From positions 211,135-275,134 of the forward strand of contig VWZS01003795.1 of assembly GCA_013397075.1 (NCBI GenBank): a stretch of DNA of 64,000 bases. Direction: 5' to 3'. Made by a program: the position numbers and the translations under genes. This DNA is from Rhabdornis inornatus. Its lineage: Eukaryota > Chordata > Aves > Passeriformes > Rhabdornithidae. Of the stretch, positions 61,804-64,000 are shown piece by piece. The notes beneath the pieces were generated by a model that was not told the origin of the DNA, searched no databases, and worked only from the letters and a program-made list of their open reading frames with translations. Each line of letters starts with the position of its first letter. The first letter of the stretch is position 1.

Positions 61804-63681
61804 AAGAGATATTAAGCACTAACAGATCAATGGTAATATTTTGTATAACCCTTACAAATGATAAAATTCTCCTTGAGAAAAAAAGACAAGTATATGTATT
61901 GCTTGGAACATGTGCTTGCATCCCTGACAATTTTCCATCTTTGAAAATTTCTCCTAAGGCTGTATTTTGTTACCTGATGTACGATTTGATAAGGTTGCAT
62001 GTGGCCTCTATAAAATGTGCAATATTATCTCCCTTTTATTTTCCATTGTTTTGGTTAAGACTAGACACTCGGGACTGTTTTTGTCACTGAACCAGCGAAT
62101 TAAGTCTTCCTTTCCTGAATAATTTTTGAAAATTATTATCAAGGATTTGTTACCGTCACTTTTGTTCATGTACATATTTTTTGAAAATATCAGCAGACAA
62201 AAATATGAACACACAGTTAAGATACTTTAAGTCTGCAAAATGGCAAGTATTATATTTAATGGCAAACACCACATTCTGTTCAGGAGAATTAGTGTGTAAA
62301 TGTGCCCTTTACACCGTTCACGGAAGCCCTTCCTCAGTATAATAAGGTGCATATTTATGACAAAAACACTGTAGCAGAAATCAGAGTGATTCTAAGCCAA
62401 GGTAAAGGTACTTCTTAGACTGTAAATAGCTGTATAAGAAGATATATCACTATAGTTGTACTTTGATTCAGTCTTTCCTTTGAGAAGAAATCCTATTCAT
62501 GTTTTAGTGTTTTGATATAGTCAGCTTCATTTGGAGGTATTCAGTGGTTTTTGTTTGGGAAACCATCAAACAAGCACTACTCAGCTCTTTATGAATAGAA
62601 ATTCAATTTCTTAAGTATAATAGAGCTGTTCATCGGGTCTGTCCTTGTGTTGAAATTCAAAATATATGTTCATAAATAAAAAGTGACATTATTCAGTCCC
62701 ATCCAAAAGGATAGAAACCTAAACATTTCTTTATGAAGGTAAAATGAGGTGATATGTAACAAAAAGGAGAGGCTTTTTTGTAGCATAGTGTAGCTGGATA
62801 CAACCAACAATGTGGAGTCTGTAATATAACAGCTCTAAGAGATACATTACAGACTGTGATGGCAGTCTTCTCTGGAGTATTCTTCATATGGTGCTGAATG
62901 TCTGGGCAAGACTGGTGATCTCAGAGCAGCTAAACAGTATTTTTTGTTCTGAAAAGAGTGAGTGAGACTAAAGAATGATTTGTAAATCTGATCAGTATTT
63001 ATTTATGTTTTTAAACCGGGGTAATCCTGAACTGTCTGCTTGCAAAGGTGGTCTTGGTCAGCCTAAGGAGTTTTTCACTCTCTTCAGAGGAAGACTATTT
63101 GCTAAGGCAACAAATGTTTACCAGTGTACAATAAAAATAATCTTTTTCTTTAAGTGCCTTGGTTTCAGTAAAGGTGAACGGAATTGCAAAACTGGGTTAA
63201 TTATAAAATTCCTGTGGAGAGTAAGATCCCACAGATTTTTTCTGAGAAGGTTCAGTGTTTTGGGTTTAGAAACAGAACCACAGTCACAGAAAACTGGGGG
63301 AAATGCCAGTCTGCTTCTTGTTGTCCCCTTTCCCCTGGTGTCTGAGTCTCCCTGTGTCTGTTTTTCTCACAATAGCCTAAAGTGCCACCATGGAGCTTCT
63401 CCTGGAGTCTATAGGGATTTCAGGGTGTGCTGGACCCCAAGGCTCCCTGCACCAATAACCTGCACCCATGGGACCATCCATCCCTTGCACAGCCTCTGTG
63501 TGGTAGGATGGATGTATCACCAGGCCATAAGAGTGGGGAAATATTTCCTAAGGCAAGATGAGCTGGGGGAAGGACTGGTCTGCTGGGACACACACAGGAA
63601 CAGCAGCTGATCATTGCCAGGGCCCATTCAAAGTCCCATTTTACCTCTCTGAATGGGGTACACTGAGGAAGTGCAAGATAC
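61804..63681. other. Intergenic DNA containing one 211-codon open frame
   Basis: No gene was recognised. The plus-strand frame 62975-63610 runs 211 codons without a stop in moderately AT-rich DNA. Its translation has no domain, signal peptide or repeat that I recognise, and its composition (Phe, Cys, His, Arg rich, no periodicity) looks non-coding. It ends just before a CR1 element. Confidence 0.35.
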
Positions 63682-63975
63682 ATGGAATCATCATAGAATG
63701 GTTTGGGTTGGAAGGGACCTTAAAGATCATTTAATTCCAACCCCGTGCCATGGGCAGGGGCAGCTTGCACCAGACTGGGCTGCTCAAAGCCCTGTCCAAC
63801 CCGGCCTTGAACACTGCCAGGGATGAGGAAGCCACAACCTTCCTGGGCAACATGTTCTGGTCCCTCACCACCCTCACAATGAAGAATTTCTTTCTAATAC
63901 CTAATCTAAATCTACCTCCTTCAGACTGAAGCCATTTGCCCTTGTCCTATCTCTATACACCCTTGTGAAGATAAC
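63682..63975 (-). mobile_element. CR1 LINE 3' end
   Basis: The plus strand reads ATGGAATCATCATAGAATGG, then TTTGGGTTGGAAGGGACCTT and CCAACCCCGTGCCATGGGCAG, a well-preserved reverse-orientation CR1 3' end of about 290 bp. It is the least diverged CR1 here. Similarity fades at about 63975, close to the window edge, so the 5' limit is uncertain. Confidence 0.93.
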
Positions 63976-64000
63976 AACGTGGTTTTTTGAGAAGCATGCT

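Noticed and set aside
1..64000. CRISPR arrays, operons, riboswitches, bacterial promoters
   Set aside because: The sequence is vertebrate nuclear DNA. No direct-repeat/spacer arrays or prokaryotic gene layout were seen.

Overview
This is vertebrate, bird-type DNA. It has a multi-exon gene with GT-AG introns, a CpG-rich gene start in an otherwise AT-leaning background, and several CR1 LINE fragments with the avian 3' tail. One short element joins the 3' half of a tRNA-Ile-like sequence to a CR1-like tail. From memory this matches the TguSINE1 type, which points to an oscine passerine (songbird). No bacterial, organellar or viral genome features are present.

Left end (1-5.2 kb): the only confident protein-coding gene is VGLL2 (vestigial-like 2, a TEAD cofactor) on the minus strand. 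Exon 1 (4418-4498), exon 2 (1946-2237, carrying the Tondu/TDU TEAD-binding domain) and the start of exon 3 (1-231) join in frame to give 201 residues. The C-terminus, stop codon and 3' UTR lie off the left edge. The gene sits in a CpG island. Within it are a six-unit 9-bp G-rich repeat just inside intron 2, a 58-nt polypurine (sense strand) tract in intron 1, an upstream reading frame whose stop overlaps the VGLL2 start codon as ATGA, and a TEAD-type site touching a CACGTG E-box upstream.

Rest of the window (5.2-64 kb): no other gene was recognised. In human, VGLL2 is separated from RFX6 by a large gene desert on its 5' side. The silence here fits that desert and suggests regulatory DNA. It holds a 1.8-kb CR1 relic (about 19.27-21.06 kb), four short CR1 3' pieces, a fifth CR1 fragment at 61.3-61.6 kb, one tRNA-derived SINE (43.75 kb), one solo LTR (50592-51007) with 10-bp matching ends, and microsatellites. 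Several stretches look like candidate regulatory elements: an isolated CpG cluster at 26.7-26.9 kb, two interferon-response-type motifs, a paired TCF/SOX-like site, and AT-rich homeodomain-motif blocks. Two unexplained long open frames (12.0-12.7 kb and 63.0-63.6 kb) are reported with low confidence.

No novel multi-gene system is evident. The most checkable new points concern VGLL2: a phosphorylation-dependent SUMO motif in the protein, the overlapping uORF, and the G-rich repeat next to the 5' splice site.
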